In this document: positions 47,332 to 59,957 of the stretch, in pieces | Numbering within the stretch: the stretch's first letter is position 1 | Layout of the letters: the number at the start of each line of letters is the position of its first letter | Assembly (NCBI GenBank): GCA_027382625.1 | Contig: JAJKFJ010022369.1 | Span: 1-64,000 of the forward strand | From: Tetmemena sp. SeJ-2015 | Taxonomy: Eukaryota; Ciliophora; Spirotrichea; Sporadotrichida; Oxytrichidae | Direction: 5' to 3' | DNA length: 64,000 nucleotides | Notes under the pieces: model-generated | What the model was told of the DNA's origin: nothing | The model's database searches: none | Seen by the model: the letters and a program-made list of their open reading frames with translations, nothing else | Translations under genes and position numbers: made by a program

Positions 47332-50300
47332 ATGAGCGAAAGAATCTAATAAGAAACAACTAAATTCTTACCCTCATCAGCTACTAACGGTGCTCACGCA
47401 CTCTCCAATAACACCAAGCTGAATCAAACTAACACAGCAGGGGGTAATCTTAATTCGGCTTCTAATTAAGGACTAGACAACTCTTATGGTGGACAAAAGA
47501 TAGCAGGGTTAGCAGGTAATTCGATTGATAGTTTATTGAAACTCTATGGTTGTTAAATTTTGAGAGCAAAGTTAATTATATCTAAAGAAAAAGGATGAGC
47601 TAACTATTGGGATATAGGTTTCGAAAAGGGGTCATCTTTGACAAGGGGAAGCAATCTTCTGGCTGGCCAATAACCAGTTAACAGAAAGAACCCACAGTCG
47701 CAAGATATAATATACATCTTACTTAAGTTTGCGAGTAGGTGCTTATTTTAATAAGATGGAGCTTAGAAAATTAAATTGCAGATTGGAAGAAAGAAAGTTC
47801 TAAATGCTGAGAGAGGAGGAGCTATGGTCAATAATCTTACTGGAAACGCACTCGCAACTCAAAACATTCTCCCTTAGAGTAGTGTCTTATTTATACTATT
47901 TTGATATCACTTAATTCTCTAAACTCTATTGTGACAATTTTATATCTAAACTTTTTCTTTTAAGAGTAGAAATATGGACAGGTAAGGACCGGTAGCTGCC
48001 ACTTCCAGCTTTAGTTATTACAACTCCGCTCTGCCAGTTCAAAACCTCTATGCGAGTTCTTTCAGTAATTAAAACTCAGGAGACCAACTCACATCAGCCT
48101 CCCATCACAACAGCAGTTTCACTCATGGCCTCTAAGCGCAAGCAGCTAACCCTACTTTCACAAATAGGATCATCAAGGGCCCTGGTTCAGCTTTAGCTAT
48201 TAATCCCAACTAGCAAGCAGGCAGTTAAAAGATGCAATTCTTCATCAATGATGCTCAAAATCACTAGTAATTCAATCTATCAGCTGCAAATAATACACAA
48301 ATACAGCAATAGATATTAGGAGGGTAGGGTCAGAGCATATCAAACTCTAATTAGAAGAAGACGAGGAGACTCAGGAAGAACTTTGACTTGCTTACGCAGG
48401 CACTTAAAAATGCAAGTACTTCTAAGAAAGAGAAGAAGATTAACTTCTCTTCAGATAGCAGAGCCTATAATAATACGGCTTAGCTAGCCCCATAAATCTA
48501 CTCTCAAAATTATATCGTCAATAATGATAACAACTCACCCTCCTTGAATATGAAATAACCAGTAGGATAGGGAACAGAAAACATTGCATAGATTTACCAG
48601 TATGGGGCTAACATCTAGCGCGTGTAACCCTTCAAAGATAGAAAGAGTAGTGCTTATGAAGTGCTGACAGGACTTGGCGGCAATCATAATTCCTCTTAGT
48701 CTTAGAGAGTTCCCTCCCATCACTCTTACAGCAGTGGAGGCAACGCAAATCTTCACAATCAGTCACTCTTCAGCTAAATTTCAATCAAAGATAGTTCTTA
48801 CTAGTCATCTCCTCCTAAGAATAAAGAATGATATATTATACATACACTACCACTATTTCTTTTAGAATCTGATAGGAACTTAGAACTACTCTTAGACTCG
48901 TAACGCTTCAATGCTTATTTATCAAAACTTGCCGAATAATGGTCTCACTAACTTAAATAGCGCTCATGCAGCTCTTCAAGGAGGGGAGCAGTAAAAGCAG
49001 TACATGAGAGTAAATGATAAGTCCATGATGAAAAGAGTGCTCCTCAACGCAAATAATAGTGGAATCTCTCATCACCCTACATCGTCAAATTAGCAAGCAG
49101 CTTCTCAAATGATGGATGCACACAACTCTCAAGCTCTCCAAAACTTATCTTCAATTTTTTTAAGATGAAAATGTCTAACTATTTATACTTGGGAGTAGGT
49201 GCTGGAGGCAACGGTTCATAGGCGATTCTGAATATCAATACTGCCTCAGACATCAACATTTACAATAATTCCTTCATCGTTAATACGACTTCAAAGAAGC
49301 TCTCTCACTCACAAGGCTAGTCAAGATCTAACTCCCTAAAGAGGAATCAGCAGTAGGCTAATGCTCTTGGAGTCATAAACAATGCTAACGCTCCCAGCTA
49401 AAGATTGATAAATAAGCAATCCTCAAATGCGCATCTCTTATCAATGTTTATAGAATTGCTTAAATCCTCTATACAGAGAATCATCTACCAAACTACTTTA
49501 CTAAATTAAAGCTAATCAAACATAATTAGATTTGTTTGACTTACACTTAGAATAACTTGATAGGCAACTAAAGCAACTAGCTGAATGCAAATTCATAGGG
49601 CATTCCATAGTTGTCTAACTAGACCAACAACCAGAGCGATTATCTTGTATTAGCAAATAAATACCTCAAGCCTTAAAGTTCAACTGGCAGAGTGCACTCA
49701 ACAGGCATTAGACAGGGTAATTATTCTCAAGGTGTGAGTGCAGCTCTTCAAAATTTGGTAAACCCGTTGTCTGCAGCTAACTCGTCAGGTATGCAATCAA
49801 CTCAGAAGATCAATCAGATTAATGAATCCTACAATTCTAACTAAGCTATTCATGGAGCAAATGGACAACCACCTTTCCTCAGTTAAACTCTAGGCGCAGT
49901 AGTAGGTGGAGGGCTTCACTAGCATCAGATCTCTCATTTCTCTCAAGTATCCCAAAATTCTCAGTAGCCTAATCAACTTCAAATATAATGTATAAGTAGT
50001 AGTTATGATCTTCATCATATTTTTCAGGGTTTGTTGCAAGGAAACTAAAAGGCCTCTCAGTCCTCAGGAATGACTCACAATAGCAGTTCAAACATCGCAT
50101 AATAGCAGCAACAGTAGCAACAGCAGTAACAAAAGATGAGACAGCACTAGCTCTCCAACATCTCACATAATTCTAAGACTAAGTCTTTCAAGGGCCTGAA
50201 AAAGCAATCTTTCCATGCTCACTCCTCTTATCATTCATTTAATAAAGATGTGTGCCAATAAATCAAAACAACATAAACGGAAATGTTGCCAACCACGCAT

Positions 50301-50656
50301 AGAGTTTCGATTTACAGCTCTTCAATAAAAGTCAAGATGAGCGTCAAATGAAGATAGCGAACGGCCAAAGCTACTTGCAATAGGATGGATTCCACAGCCT
50401 TTCAACCTAGAACTTTCCTGCCAGGAATAAATTCAAGTTCAACAGTAGTTCTCAAGTCAGCAAGAGACAAAGATCAATCAGAGGGGATCAAAATAGTCAC
50501 AATTATTCCGCACTTGGAGGTGGAGAAGATTCTTATCCGAGGTTGGATGACGCTAATTTCTCTCCTCAGATCAATTAGCATGCGAATAATGAGCAGAGCA
50601 AAAAGAAACTGCTTAGTCTTAATTTGTAATTAGATAAGGTAAAACTTAAATAATGA
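47332..50656 (+). CDS. Asn/Gln/Ser-rich low-complexity protein
   Basis: ATG at 47332 (MSERIQQETTKFL). Very rich in Asn, Gln, Ser and Ala, much of the Gln encoded by TAA/TAG. A basic patch (KKTRRLRKNFDLL) lies near 48360. Breaks in frame at about 47517-47600, 47870-47960, 48830-48870, 49165, 49440-49550, 49985-50030 and 50245 are AT-rich and may be introns or IESs. It ends with KKKLLSLNLQLDK and then TGA 50654-50656, which overlaps the ATG of the next gene. Prion-like composition suggests an RNP or scaffold protein; no domain recognised. Confidence 0.5.
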
Positions 50657-53600
50657 TCTTAAATTTGACAAACCAAGGGAAGAGTAAACTGATGGAGAAA
50701 GATTATCAAGGTGCGATCAAACTCTTTTCAGATGCAGTTTCAGTTGATCAAGTCAACTATGATCCTCAATAAATCTATTGAATAATTCTCGTTTGATGAT
50801 GCAAAGTTTTATAGAGCAGTGAGTCACCTCGACTCTGGAATGACATCCGAAGCTTTGATTGAGCTCCAAGAAGTACTGAGAATAAGTCCAGCTCATTCTC
50901 AGCTAACTCACATCCTTCTTTCAATTGCTTTTAAGAGACAGAACGACATCAATGAGTCCATTAACATTTTATCTATTGCTATATTTTAGACAATTTAATA
51001 ATTTCTACATTCTGAATCAGTGTATTTAGAAGCACCCAACTTACCCTGATGCCTTCCTTGCAAGAGGCTAAGCATTTTTACTCCAAGAACTTTACGAACA
51101 AGCATTAAAAGATTTCTAATAATACACTGTTCTTGTGCCAGGGCAAGGCTCTGCAATAGGATACGTGGGAATGGGTGATTCTTAAAAAGCCCTCAGATCA
51201 TGGAGTGAGGCTATTTCTAATTTCACAAAGGCAATCAATATGTTCCAAAAGGTTAAGACCAAGGATCTTCCTCAACAAGACCGAGTACATCTCATGATTA
51301 CGTACCTCAAGAGAGGATACATCTATAAATGCACTCTCAATGAATTACCTACATTTATAAGGACTGTCATATTACTATTTGAAGAAATACTAGCAATCAC
51401 TCTCTGACCTCTAAATAGTGACTCAGTTCGACAGCTCCCAGTACAAGGCGCATTTCTACATTGGAAAGATCTTATCTAGACAGTACGCAGTTACTCCTCG
51501 TATTCCAAGTAGCTAAGCGAGTGCTCAGAAACTGCAAAATGATGCTATTTTGCATTTTGAATAGGTAGTAAAGCATCAACTCAATGAAGTTTATGCAGGC
51601 AATCATAATAATTAAAATAAATTAAAAGACTTACCACTTTCATAATTATTTAAAAGCTTATATAAGTTATTTTGTAAATGCTTTGTTTGAAATCGCTAAG
51701 CTGAGATTGAAGGACAAGGACTTCTATGAGGCGTACTTCAATCTGAAGAGAGCAGTGGACTCCAATTTCAACTCAAAGCGCTTGCAGCTGTACAAAGACT
51801 TCACAGAGGGAGTGCTCTATCTCATTAAGAGAAAGATCAAGAAAGGAGTCCAAATACTTTCTGACTTCATATAATATGTAGACTATCAAGTCACACTTTT
51901 AATTTAACTTGCTTGAGGTTTTGGTGAACAACAAGGAGAAGAAGAAAGATAAAAGACAGATGGAGTACCTCAAACACTAAGCATACATTTATAGAGCCTA
52001 TGGCTATGTGGCCATTGAAAAGTATGAAGTTGCCCTCAGTGACATTAAGAAGGCTAAGAAAATATCTAAACTAGATGCAGCCTCCATTTACAACAAACTA
52101 CTTGGAAAGGGAATTCTCAGAATGGACCATGAAGACTATCTGTTTCAAACAAACCCCCAAGTGTATGTTTTTATATTATAATTAATCTGATGGCCACGAA
52201 ATACTTCAACAAGGCATCAGGAAAGTTTTCTCTTAATAAAGATCCCTACTGCCTCTACATAATATCTACAGTGCGTTCTTACTCCTACTCCATGGCAGAA
52301 CTTACAGTCGACAACGAATTTAAGAGAGAGAAGGTCATGAACGCTAAGATTTTCATGGACTCTGCGATTAAGAACTGCTATAAAGTCAGGATACCTTCAC
52401 TCTTCTTTTTCAGAGGTCTCCTTCATTTCTAAATGCAAAGAAGGATATACAAAACTTATTATGGTTTTTAAAATGCACATGTTCTATGAGGCTTTGAAGG
52501 ATTTCAATGTGGCTATAGAGGAAGAAGAGGAGCCGACTGCTTCCTACTACTTGGCTAGAGGTAGAGTGTATGCCTGTCTTTCTATCCTCACAGAGGCTAT
52601 GAAAGATCTCTCAATAGCTTTGAATCTTGATGACACTCTCCAAGAAGCCTACATTTACAGAGGCAAGTGTGCCTATCTCCTTGGAGACAACAATCTTGCC
52701 TTCTTAGACTTCTAAAGATTAATATTGACCGACCCAAAGAATCCAATGGTACATGTGTATGCTGGAAATCTGCTAATGACGACTGGAGCCTATTAAGACG
52801 CAATCAAAGCCTTCATGAATGCTGACACTGTCCAGACTACAGCTGTTGCAGCTTTCCAAAGAGCAAGGTGCTATTGCGCCCTAACTGATTTGGAAAACGC
52901 TAAAATGTAGTTCAAAGTGGCTCTTGACCTCACTAAGAATGAGTACTCATTTTGAGACATTTATCTATCTTCATTTTAATTTTACTTAGTGAAGATTGAT
53001 AGCCAGTGTCTGAGTGCCCTCATGAAAGTGATAGGCAGCCAGCACTAATAGAATCAGAATGCCAAAGAGAAAACCATCAATGACGCTATTGAATCTCTTA
53101 ACTAGTTATTAGAGCTTTTCTCTAGTTAGAAGATTCGTGAGTTGTAGAAGAAAGATGCGAAGCTCAATATCTAAATAATTCCTAATGTAAAGCGAATCAA
53201 GATAGAGAAGGTGGCTGTTGCGAAGGAGTTGGTCGCATAACAGTCTGACTAAAAAGATCTCACTATATCTGTTGATCTCAATCAAACTGTTGACTTGGAC
53301 TTAGCAATATTAATAATGCATAATATTATCGATTACCTTATTAAGTGACTAGTTGAATGAGATTCCTCTATATTCTTATTACTACGAGAATGTTTTCTAG
53401 CTAGAAGATTTCTACTTGTTCAGAGCTGTATTCAACTTCTATTGCAAGAACTATAAGGAATCAATAAGGGACTACTAACACTGCAGAGATCAAAGAGTCA
53501 ACGAAGACGGGGGCAAGTACACTCAGGATTCAAAATCTCCCACAGCTGCTAGAAATAGAGGAGATGTGAGTCCGACAAACAATCAAGATCATGCTGAGTC

Positions 53601-55902
53601 CATGCATCTCTTTAGTAGACACTCATAGGCTTCCACTCCCATAAGTATGGCTTCTAGCAAGACTGATTTATCAGATGTGGGTCTCTGCTCCCTCAATCAA
53701 TAACCTTAATAGGTTCACATGTTAATATTTATTAAGTCACTATGAATCAATAACCTTAATAGGTTCACATGTTAATATTTATTAAGTCACTATGAATGTC
53801 CATGAGACTAACTTCAATGTGCTTTTGTGCGACTTGATGATGAGAGACATGAATGGAGCTTTGTCTCGTTTGAGTGAGCTCATAACTCAGGCGCCCAAGA
53901 AGTACCAGAAGTATTTCTTCCTGATTAGAGCTCTTGTGTATGAAGTAACTGATTAGACTGATAAAGCTATAAAAGACATATATCAATCACAAAATACATT
54001 CTTGATTTAGAAATTAAATAAACATGAAGAAGTTGGAACAAGTGGAGCCAAGACTCTACGAATAGTACTTTGTAGAACAGAAGGACGTTTTCTTTGAGCC
54101 CTTCCCTATCAAGAGCCGTCTATGCTCCAAGTTTGAAACTGTAAAAGTGTCCATCAACCCTAATAGAAGTAATTGCATCCTGACCAAGCCTTCCTTCTCG
54201 ATGCCCTTCATCAAGCCGCCCAACATGATACCTAACATAGATGAGGAAGTGATCTAGAATGAGTTCACTCTCAAGTAAATAGACGCTCCCATGCCTGAAG
54301 CTCCTTGGATTAGGAGATGTGAGAACGGAGGTGGCATCAAGTTCACTGATAACATCCTTCCAGATGAACTTAGATATTGCTGCATTTTACTAATGAAGAG
54401 GAGGAAGAAGTGAAGCAAGGTACCAGCAGTCATGTGGCAAGCAGCATAGAGCAGAAAGGCTACAAATTAGAAGAGGTGAAGCACAGAGACAAAATCATGG
54501 AGATCGCTCTTTCACACGATACGCAGAAGGAACCTACCAATAACTTAAAGGGCAAGCAGAACAAGAGTGAGAAGACATCAAAGCTAAACAATGCCCCCGC
54601 TAAGGGTAATCATTAAAAGTGTTAACTTGATAAATATATGCTAAGATTAATCAGAGCAAGTTGACTGAGGAAAGTCCATACGTGTAGTCTGTCTCAATCC
54701 CTAATGACCATAAGATGCATACTATTCCAAGTATTGGGATGTAAAACGACTACAACATAGGAGGAATAGGGGAGCGTATTCTTCAAAATGCAACCGTATA
54801 TCTGATGGATGGAGGCTTGGAAGATGACTAGTTGAGTGATAAGCACAAGATTTCTTTGTTCGATGATTCTAAGTTTGAGGACTTTGGCACCCTAGACAAT
54901 AGCAACTATGCACACTCTAAGGCTAAGAAAGCAGGAAGCAAGTTAGGAGGAAGAGACAAGTACTATAACAACACCACTGCCGGGGATAAGAGCGCAGGGC
55001 TGGCCGCTCCTAGAGGAGAGAAAGCTGGCGGCTTTAACCTTAAAGAAAATCCTAAAATATTGCAGCTTATTGTTATACACTATCTTTAGTTTTATCAAAT
55101 ATTCATCATAGTAATACTAGACGACTCTTGTTTGTGTCTTGAATTTTATTTTAGACTCTTAATTGGAAGGAGGAGAGCTCTAAGACTAGGTTGAAGATGA
55201 ACTACTTAACCAGGATTTACTGAAGGCTGCCTCAATCTCGGAGGATGAGGACCTACACCACCAGCAAGAGCAGTAAGCCAATAACTTTAACTTTGCAAAC
55301 AAGCCTTAAAATACGGCACTTCACCAGGAGTTTGACGATGATGAGGAGGAAGACGAGTTGAACCACGATGATGATGGGGAGGAGGACGAGGATGATGACT
55401 CGTCTGCAGATGAGGAGGACAACGGACCTGACGCCATCAAGACTCATGGGCCAGCTGTGTTCGACAGAGACTCGATGGTGCTGGTGGTTGAAAGCATGGC
55501 GAACCCCCTTCCCAAGAAGAAAAGTTCCCTCCCCTAGTAGAAGTAAGCTGCCTCCCACACTAGGGGATCTATGATGAGCGACGAGTAACTTGCAGAGTAG
55601 TAATCTAAGCCCAAGAAGCTAAAGCGAAAGTAAAAGCCAGGTAACAATCAAATCGATATTGCTCATAATATTTAAGATTAATGGTAATTGTTAGTCTAAA
55701 TGCTATGATGATTGCGAGTGAAGCGGAGTTTTAACTGGACGATAAAGACACAGAGAAGCAGAGGATCCTCTCTAAACTCAACTCAGATATCTCATTATGG
55801 TGTGCTTAAATATATTTTTATATGAACGAGTTAAACGACGAAGAGGAGGAGGAAAATAGGCAGAGCATTTTCAGGAAGAGCAGATAGTCCTCTCGCAAGT
55901 GA
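50653..55902 (+). CDS. TPR-repeat protein with acidic low-complexity tail
   Basis: ATG at 50653 opens directly into a TPR motif (NLTNQGKSKLMEKDYQGAI, KLFSDAV). Further TPR-like helices follow to about 53990, for example ALKDFNVAIEEEEEPTASYY, AYIYRGKCAYLLGDNNLAFL and AYQDAIKAFMNADT. From about 54030 comes a conserved-looking block (FFEPFPIKSRLCSKFETVKV), then acidic and Lys-rich low complexity. TGA at 55900-55902. IESs include one with pointer TGAT (50760-50800) and a tandemly duplicated one at 53695-53794. Many TPRs plus a trailing charged tail occur in ciliary assembly scaffolds, which is only a suggestion. Confidence 0.7.
50760..50800. other. IES, pointer TGAT
   Basis: TGAT at 50760-50763 and 50797-50800. 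Removing 37 bp joins AAC TAT GAT to GCA AAG TTT and restores the TPR frame. Confidence 0.7.
53695..53797 (+). repeat. perfect 50-bp tandem duplication of pointer plus IES
   Basis: 53695-53744 and 53745-53794 are identical 50-base units, each beginning AAT, and a third AAT follows at 53795-53797. Deleting both units joins CTC to AAT GTC CAT GAG in frame. So the unit is an AAT pointer plus a 47-bp AT-rich IES, present twice head to tail. Confidence 0.85.
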
Positions 55903-56159
55903 TCTCTACTTTTCAAAAGCATCCAATTAATAACTGATATATAGACAACATCAACAATCCCATCTTCACTCAATTGATTCCATATGAAAAACACGCATCC
56001 TATAAGACAATCATATCATCATCATAATTTTAACTATCTCCATATTTCCTCTTCTCTTCTTGCTTGGGTAGAGTAATTTCTGGAAAGATAAAAGGCCTCT
56101 CTTAAGAAATTAATATAATCTTATTTTAGAGTTAAACTCATCCAAATAAAATCTAAACT
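55903..56159. other. intergenic region
   Basis: About 257 bp between a same-strand stop and start. No recognised motif. Confidence 0.5.
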
Positions 56160-57711
56160 ATGGCATTCTACGGAGTAGGACTTGATGTGAAAGTGAGAGA
56201 GCTGAATCTTCAGTTCAAGCTGTCCATCCAGCAGAAGGGTGGCGTAGGCTTACGCTCTCTCAAGAGAATCTTCCAGAGAATGGACTTCAATGGAAACAGA
56301 AAACTCGATGCAAGTGAGTTCGAGCAAGCCTTGGCAGCTTTCGGGTAAGTAATCGAATGATCCACTACGAAGAGGAGAGAAAGAGGCAACTGCTCTCACT
56401 TGATCTCCCATTGATAAATTACTATTCTTTATTGTATATGGTATTTAATTGAGAGGAAGAGGGCGAGGGTGAGGGCAATGGGGATAACTGAGGAAGTCAA
56501 TAATATAAGAGATAGAAGAAATAGAAAAAGCAGCATTGTAAATAAAGTAGGCAGTTACTGCGAATACCTGGATGTGGTTTATCTTTTTAGCAGCATTTTT
56601 AATAATCTCATCTGCGGTTATATTTTCTAGAAAATCCCCACCACCAATACCTACAAATTGCAAAACAGCCCTCTCCTCCACTCAATTATTTATCTCAACT
56701 TACTCTTATTCACACTCTTTTTTAGGCTTTTCCCCAAGAAGGTTGAGCTCCAGGCCCTGATGAAGTACTACGATATCGATGGCGATGGAAATATCTCTTA
56801 CGAGGAGTTCCTTCGCGGACTGCGTGACGAGCTCACCCCCAGAAGAAGAGTTATGGTCGACAAGGCCTATGCCATGCTTGATCGCGATAACTCTGGTCAA
56901 CTCAACATCCAGGATCTCAGTAAGTTACTTGTCTCTACTTTCCTACTATAAAGAAAGTTCAAACTCTCATCATCTATGATTGAATTCAAGAGAGCTGTGT
57001 GTAACCGTGATTTATAGTTGGAGTGTACGATGTGTCCATGAACCCAGAGTTCATCGAGGGCAGAAAGACCAGAGAGCAGATCTTGACTGAGTTCATGAAC
57101 AACTTCGAGGGAGCTAAGGGCAATAGAGATGGCACCATCACCAAGGACGAATTCGTCGACTACTACACCGACCTCTCCATGAGCGTGCCCTCAGACGAGT
57201 ACTTCGTGCGCATGATGGAGTCAACTTGGTAAACTAGGACAGCAAAATGATGAATGAATAAGTTTACTCTTTGCAAGTTTAATGCCCTGAGAATGATAAC
57301 GACGGAACTGTCAAGGCTACTTGCATAGTATTCATGAATCTATGCTAAATATTATCTACTGTACAGATGCTCATCAAGGAAGTCAGAACTAGACTATACA
57401 TAATTTTTATATTCAGATTGAATTATGATAACGTATCTTGACTTCTTGAACTCGCAAGAAACGACCCTAAACTCATCTTACGAATACTTACTCATTCATT
57501 AATTGCTATCATCAGAAAGGTGTTCTCAGACTTCGACCTGAACCAGAGTGGTCATTTGACCATTGACGAGGTAACCAACATGATTGCCAAGCTGAAGATC
57601 TCAGTCGAGCGCAGATGCGTCTACCCCTTCTTCAAGATCATCGACGCCGACAACTCAGGTGGCATTGAATACGTCGAGTTCGAGAAGTATCTAATTCAAA
57701 ACCCATACTGA
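56160..57711 (+). CDS. four-EF-hand calcium-binding protein (calcyphosin-like), 299 aa
   Basis: Segments 56160-56344, 56726-56919, 57018-57232, 57283-57321, 57361-57395, 57444-57477 and 57514-57711 sum to exactly 900 nt. The first two gaps are GT-AG introns; the other four are IESs. EF-hand loops are seen at DFNGNRKLDASE, DIDGDGNISYEE, DRDNSGQLNIQD, NRDGTITKDE, DLNQSGHLTIDE and DADNSGGIEYVE, so up to six loops, the last pairs best conserved. Layout and length fit calcyphosin-like proteins common in ciliates. Probably a soluble Ca2+ sensor. Codon usage is GC-richer than neighbours, suggesting high expression. Confidence 0.9.
57230..57282. other. IES, pointer TAA
   Basis: TAA at 57230-57232 and 57280-57282. 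Removal gives ACT TGG TAA TGC CCT GAG (TWQCPE) in frame. Confidence 0.75.
57317..57360. other. IES, pointer CTACT
   Basis: CTACT at 57317-57321 and 57356-57360. Removal gives AAG GCT ACT GTA CAG ATG CTC (KATVQML) in frame. Confidence 0.8.
57392..57443. other. IES, pointer GACT
   Basis: GACT at 57392-57395 and 57440-57443. Removal gives AGA ACT AGA CTT CTT GAA CTC (RTRLLEL) in frame. Confidence 0.8.
57474..57513. other. IES, pointer CATC
   Basis: CATC at 57474-57477 and 57510-57513. Removal gives AAA CTC ATC AGA AAG GTG TTC (KLIRKVF) in frame. The left end has no GT donor. Confidence 0.8.
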
Positions 57712-58095
57712 GGAAGCAGGTGAGGACCAAAGAGTGAGTTAGACTTTTAAACTCCAATTCTTATATCAATGCTTTTTAAAAATAGCAATTTATGATTAGC
57801 GAAAATAGAAGCTAAATATGGGAAAAATCCGTTTCCCTCATGTTTTATGAGTGGGGTTTAAAAATATTTAAGGCAAGCAGCAGCTCGATGAGTTGAGTTA
57901 GTTATAAATCTACACACGGGAGAGGGAGAGGAGTTTCTATTCCTCTCTTTGCTCCCCTAGACTCTCGTTTCATATTAGAAAACACAAACATATTTAGATT
58001 ATATTAATCTTAAATAAAACAAATCTTTCACTCATCACATTAGAAAGAGTGAGTGATTGCAAACTTTACCAAATTAATTAAACTCCATTTTTAAA
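57712..58095. other. region between convergent genes
   Basis: AT-rich DNA between the EF-hand stop (plus) and the zinc-finger stop (minus). Nothing recognised. Confidence 0.5.
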
Positions 58096-59511
58096 TCAAT
58101 TGATTATAGAAAGCTTTGAACAGGTGTGGCCAGATATAAAGAGCCAGTGGCAGAAATTTCTGGTGTAATCAATAGCATCCATCTTTTCCAGGCTGCTTTC
58201 ACGCCTTGCCTCCAAATATACAGTCACGAAATCATTGCATATTTCAGGAGCCACTTCCGCATTTTAGATAGCACAAAACTCATAGGTATGCATTATTTCT
58301 CTGAAGCTTGGCTCAGACATTCTGGCATTGATATTTCGCTCCTCTAGAGTTTGTTTAGCTTCTCGACAATGACTCTCAGCTAACTTCTGCCACCCATATT
58401 CATTCAGACAATCTCTGTAGAGTAAGATATAGCGCAACATCTGTTGGTAAAAGTGTGGGTTAGCCTTGTGGGCTACTTCTCTCAGATACAAGGCAAATAT
58501 TTCATCTGCAGAGAGCATCACTCGATGCTCTTCACTCATCTACACAAGCTCCACACTCAGCTTTTTGTAGGTGGTCTTAGGAATATTGTCCAGCATTCTC
58601 TGAAAGTCAGGCGGCTAGAGATTACTTTGGTTCAGGATATTTTCTGCAGTTTCATTAGGTCTAGTATCAGTGGACATATGAGACTGTTCGTTAGTGTTTG
58701 AACTGAGCTGATTTTTATTATCAGAGAGCAGGGCCTCCAAAGCTAACTAGGAGGAACCAAGAGCATCTTATTTATCGGCTGTAGTTATGCCATGAGTTAA
58801 AACCTGATCTGTAAATTAATATTACTAACTGGAGGACAAAGTTTGAAGGATTGAACTTCAAATTTGATATCTCAACTTACCTGCATTAGTCGTGGGAGTG
58901 ATTTACTCTATTTCAATTGAAGAGGGTAAATCTCCATTTGGAGTTACTTAGTGAGAGTACTTCAGCAACAGTTCATAGAGTGGATGTCTCTTTGGGTCTT
59001 AGCCCTTTTTCCAAGCATTCGAGTTACCGTTAGCTAGAGCATTTGAGTGTAGCTTTTCAATTAAATCGCTTAGAACGAATTCAAAGCTCTGGATTGGGTT
59101 TGTAGGACCGCCACCCCTGCCTTCAGATCTCAAATACAACTCAGTAGTCGGATCAACTCTGCTCATCTCATTCTACAGTAAGCTTAAGATACACCAACTT
59201 TAAGGCTTTAATTCTTTGTACTTACAAGTCTCTTAGGTCTTCCCCTCGCCCTCTGATTTTGATTGTTAAATAGGCAGCCACTAGGATCTATGGCGTGCTT
59301 ATTCTTCATGTGAGTATACATGGCTGGGTAACTCAGATAGGTTCGATCACAGACTTCATCATCAAAATGATCAAATAAACACACGTGCACTTAATTTATA
59401 TTTGGAATTAAAGACTTGACACTTGAAGTCCCTTCCCGATTGCTCGTTCCGCGACCTCCTCTTGATATCTCTGGCTTGCTGCTCTTGAGCAGTAAGTGCT
59501 CTCATTTCCAT
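58096..59511 (-). CDS. C2H2 zinc-finger / AT-hook protein
   Basis: Read on the minus strand with GT-AG introns, ending at TGA 58098-58096. I take ATG 59511 as start; an upstream exon is possible because the frame stays open to about 59556. After a basic start (RDIKRRSRNE) comes a finger of the form CHVC with TYLSYPAMYTHMKNKH, then an AT-hook core ARGRPKRL. A Ser/Asn/Gln-rich middle and a helical C-terminus (EIFALYLREVAHK, MLRYILLYRDCLNEYGW) follow. The finger is rebuilt only if about 45 bp near 59385-59430 is removed, with CA as the repeated base pair, so an IES there is likely but weakly supported. Probably a DNA-binding regulator. Confidence 0.7.
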
Positions 59512-59957
59512 CTCTTGCAAACTTAATTTTAGCTTAGTGGGCTGTAAATTGGTCAATTTATAGATTCAATTATAATTTATTTAAAATGATATCCAAGATT
59601 AATAAAATGTGCTCAAGATTAATTAAATTCCTCAAAATATGATTGAACGACTCAACATCAAGCTCAAATATTGATTCATCGTTTTGAAGAAGGGTGGTGC
59701 TATTGTTCTGGAATCTTTGAATGTAGAAATATAAACACAAAATGACGAAGATTACTAAATGATACTAGATAGTTGATATTATTATAGAGAGTGGATCTTA
59801 AGATTATGAGTGCCCCCTCCTTAGTGAGACTGCAATGTGAGAGTCTTGATTTAATTTATTATAATATCTGGATCTTAGTTTATAAATTAGCTCATACTAT
59901 AGTTCAAATAGAGTTATGAATTGTAAGATACTAAATTAATTATTTATGGAATAATAA
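59512..59957. other. region upstream of two divergent genes
   Basis: AT-rich DNA between the zinc-finger gene (minus) and the phosphoesterase gene (plus). No coding character beyond about 59556. Confidence 0.5.

Noticed and set aside
53695..53797. Two 24-nt GT-AG mini-introns explaining the tandem repeat
   Set aside because: The GTTCAC to TTAAG segments are shorter than any other intron here, would leave repeated Gln-rich coding bits and do not keep the downstream frame as simply as deletion at the AAT pointer.
57317..57360. GT-AG intron (GTATTC to TACAG) in the EF-hand gene
   Set aside because: It also keeps frame in part, but the CTACT pointer join gives the more usual KATVQML sequence and makes the total length exactly 900 nt together with three other IESs.
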